Assembly: GCF_000004075.3 (NCBI RefSeq) | Contig: NC_026655.2 | Coordinates: 26,583,489 to 26,647,488 of the forward strand | Length of the DNA stretch: 64,000 nucleotides | Reading direction: 5' to 3' | Source of the DNA: Cucumis sativus | Lineage: Eukaryota; Streptophyta; Magnoliopsida; Cucurbitales; Cucurbitaceae | Notes under the pieces: model-generated | Databases searched by the model: none | What the model was told of the DNA's origin: nothing | Seen by the model: the letters and a program-made list of their open reading frames with translations, nothing else | Made by a program: the position numbers and the translations under genes | Shown: positions 61,701 through 64,000 of the stretch, piece after piece | Layout: each line of letters begins with the position of its first letter | How positions within the stretch are numbered: position 1 is the stretch's first letter

Positions 61701-64000
61701 TGCGGAGGCATACAAAACTCTCACGTCTTTGAAGGGTGTCTCTGGTTATGGATTTGATCTAGTTCGTGGAACACAGACAGTTGATCTGATCAAAGGTGGA
61801 TTTCCTTCAGGCAAATATCTCTTTGCCGGAGTGGTTGATGGAAGAAACATATGGTCAAATGACCTTCAAGCTTCCATAACTACCTTGGAGGCGTTGGAAA
61901 ACGTTGTTGGAAAAGGTGCTTGTTTCTTAACGTGCTAGCACATTTTATATTAGCGTGGATACATTTTTAGACTATAAACAGTGGTAATATATGCTGTTCT
62001 TCTGTCCTTTACAGAAAAAATTGTCGTCTCCACTTCCTGCTCTCTTCTTCACACTGCTGTTGATCTGGTGAACGAAACAAAACTAGATGATGAAATTAAG
62101 TCCTGGCTTGCTTTTGCCGCTCAGAAAGTTGTTGAAGTTAATGCCTTGGCTAAGGCACTCTCTGGACATAAAGATGAGGTACACGATGCAACCTTATTTT
62201 TGACCTTGCAATAGGAACTTAGGGGCAGGGTGTTGTACCTTAAATCAAACGATGTAGCCTTAGTGCATAGTCTTTGTAGACTCATGGTACAAACGAAACA
62301 TGTGTGTGTGTGTATAATAAAATAAACGAAGCTTGACTTATTTGACATGAAATGGAAATTTATTGTTGCGGAACTGAAGATACTAAAATTTGAGCTTATA
62401 ACTTTTTTCCTTTTAGGCAAAGAGAAAAATGAGCTTCTAACTGTCGCTTCTTCTATTCCAGGCATATTTTTCTTCCAATGCTGCTGCTCAAGCTTCAAGG
62501 AAATCATCCCCAAGAGTGACAAATGAGGCCGTCCAAAAAGCTGTATAAATAAATTATTTGATGTACTAATATCATTTTGTAGGATCTCTCTATATTCTTG
62601 CATATCGTGTGCTTAACCTTCTATGTCGACTTTACTTAGGCTGCTGCTCTGAAGGGCTCTGACCACCGCCGGTCAACAAATGTAAGTGCCAGGCTGGACG
62701 CTCAGCAGAAGAAGTTGAACCTTCCAATGCTGCCTACAACAACAATTGGATCCTTCCCTCAAACTATGGATCTTAGAAGAGTGCGACGTGAATTCAAAGC
62801 AAAAAAGTATGCCTTTTTGTCTTCAGATATAATTGTTCGTCCTCAAAAAAGTACATTGTTGTTAATTTTCTAATACACTTGCATCCTGTTCCTTTAGAAT
62901 CTCTGAGGAAGACTATGTCAGCTCCATCAAGGAGGAAATCAACAAAGTTGTTCAGCTCCAGGAAGAGCTTGACATCGATGTTTTGGTGCATGGAGAGCCT
63001 GAGGTAAGCATTTGTCTTCAAACAATGTTGAAGAAATTTAACTAACCATACATTGTCTAAGTTTAAACTGTAGCATCTGAATGTTTGTTAACGTCTCAGA
63101 GAAATGATATGGTTGAGTACTTTGGAGAGCAACTGTCTGGCTTTGCCTTCACTGTCAATGGTTGGGTCCAATCCTATGGGTCCCGTTGTGTCAAGCCGCC
63201 TATCATCTATGGTGATGTCAGTCGTCCAAAACCCATGACCGTCTTTTGGTCGACAATGGCTCAGAGCATGACGAAGCGGCCTATGAAGGGAATGCTTACT
63301 GGTCCAGTTACAATTTTGAACTGGTCTTTTGTTCGAAATGACCAACCAAGGTATGCGAATTTAATGAATCTCAGTTGCTGTTTCTTTGATCATCTGTTTT
63401 ATTGAGGGCAGTTCATGGTAGTTAATTCAATTGTTTTTCATAGGTTTGAAACATGCTACCAAATTGCCTTGGCAATCAAGGACGAGGTTGAGGATCTTGA
63501 GAAAGCTGGTATTACAGTCATCCAGATTGATGAAGCAGCACTGCGAGAAGGTTTACCTCTCCGAAAGTCCGAGGAAAATTTCTATTTGAATTGGGCTGTT
63601 CATTCGTTTCGAATCACCAATTGCGGTGTTCAAGATACCACCCAGGTCCTTTCCTACTCTCTTTTGCTTAAAAGTCCGATTATTTCTCTCACTAAATCAA
63701 TTTGTTAGCGTTGTTTCGTGTCATTTGCATTGAGTCGTATAACCGTCTTTTCAATGACATAGTGAACTTTATGATTTTGATGACTGCAGATCCACACCCA
63801 CATGTGCTACTCGAACTTCAACGACATCATCCATTCGATAATCGATATGGATGCTGATGTGATCACCATTGAGAATTCCAGATCAGATGAGAAGCTCCTG
63901 TCTGTCTTCCGTGAGGGAGTAAAATACGGTGCTGGAATTGGACCAGGAGTCTACGACATCCATTCTCCCCGTATTCCCTCTACTGAGGAAATTGCCGACA
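58744..64000 (+). CDS. METE: cobalamin-independent methionine synthase (MetE), plastid-type, 3' end missing
   Basis: Transfers a methyl group from 5-methyltetrahydropteroyltri-glutamate to homocysteine, giving methionine. Exons: 58744-58925, 60049-60402, 60512-60599, 61294-61421, 61524-61915, 62015-62178, 62462-62542, 62640-62806, 62898-63003, 63100-63350, 63444-63645, 63790-64000 (runs off the edge). All phases agree; about 775 codons visible, so roughly 40-50 residues plus the stop are missing. Exon 1 gives a ~60-residue Ser/Arg-rich, acid-poor leader ([20 protein letters not shown]...STSTVVR) that looks like a plastid transit peptide, as in Arabidopsis MS3. The enzyme proper starts in exon 2 with [18 protein letters not shown]. 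Active-site stretches seen are [42 protein letters not shown], and [10 protein letters not shown], which carries two zinc ligands (His, Cys); the final Cys ligand should lie past 64000. The ATG at 60053 is equivalent to the start of cytosolic MetE enzymes. Confidence 0.95.
59648..59838 (+). repeat. SINE copy 5 in methionine synthase intron 1
   Basis: Same family as 15547-15752 but in the opposite direction, reading on the plus strand: CACCATGGGTTGTCACAGTGGT (A-box region), GAGTTCAAACC (B-box region), GAGATGGTTGTCTCATGAGA and CGAGGTGTCCAC. Diverged, with no target duplication found. Confidence 0.65.

Noticed and set aside
35721..64000. Organelle-targeted gene cluster (EF-P, DTC, PTH, methionine synthase) as a functional unit
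   Set aside because: The genes have separate promoters, mixed strands and different or uncertain compartments, with kilobases of non-coding DNA between them; plant nuclear genes for organelle proteins are common, so adjacency is weak evidence.

Overview
The window is nuclear DNA from a flowering plant: AT-rich, genes split by many short GT-AG introns, long intergenic stretches, and introns carrying retroelements. The proteins are eudicot-like, and the repeats recall cucurbit genomes (Cucumis or a relative); that last point is an impression only.

Layout. 1-6690: AT-rich intergenic DNA. 6822-7019 (+): a small arabinogalactan-peptide gene with a TATA box. 11392-32718 (-): MED13, the large subunit of the Mediator kinase module, resolved here into 22 coding exons (5,856 nt, 1,951 codons plus stop) with every junction in frame. 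35721-41105 (-): an organellar EF-P family protein (11 exons, 252 aa). 42530-46329 (-): the mitochondrial dicarboxylate/tricarboxylate carrier DTC (6 exons, 299 aa). 51201-54242 (+): a bacterial-type peptidyl-tRNA hydrolase (8 exons, 218 aa). 58744-64000 (+): cobalamin-independent methionine synthase with a putative plastid transit-peptide exon, running off the right edge (12 exons visible, about 775 codons).

Mobile DNA lies mainly in introns. MED13 intron 16 holds a 3,857-bp Ty1/copia element with 207/216-bp LTRs, a tRNA-iMet primer site and a 5-bp target duplication. It has lost gag and is itself split by a tRNA-derived SINE (10-bp duplication) and by a 284-bp TRIM-like mini-retroelement (5-bp duplication). 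Two more SINE copies lie in MED13, a decayed one lies just past the PTH stop codon, and one lies in intron 1 of the methionine synthase gene. LINE 3' fragments, LTR-like pieces and a MITE-like fold-back occupy other introns.

The genes are not an operon or pathway cluster. Three of the products (EF-P, DTC, PTH) and the long-form methionine synthase are probably organellar, which I regard as coincidence. I found no CRISPR array, rRNA or intact tRNA gene, and no convincing new multi-gene system. The more interesting observations are the nested elements with their duplications, substitutions at usually conserved positions in the EF-P and PTH proteins, the two-start arrangement of the methionine synthase, and a nested inverted repeat near 50 kb. 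Exon coordinates were worked out by hand from splice sites and reading phase.
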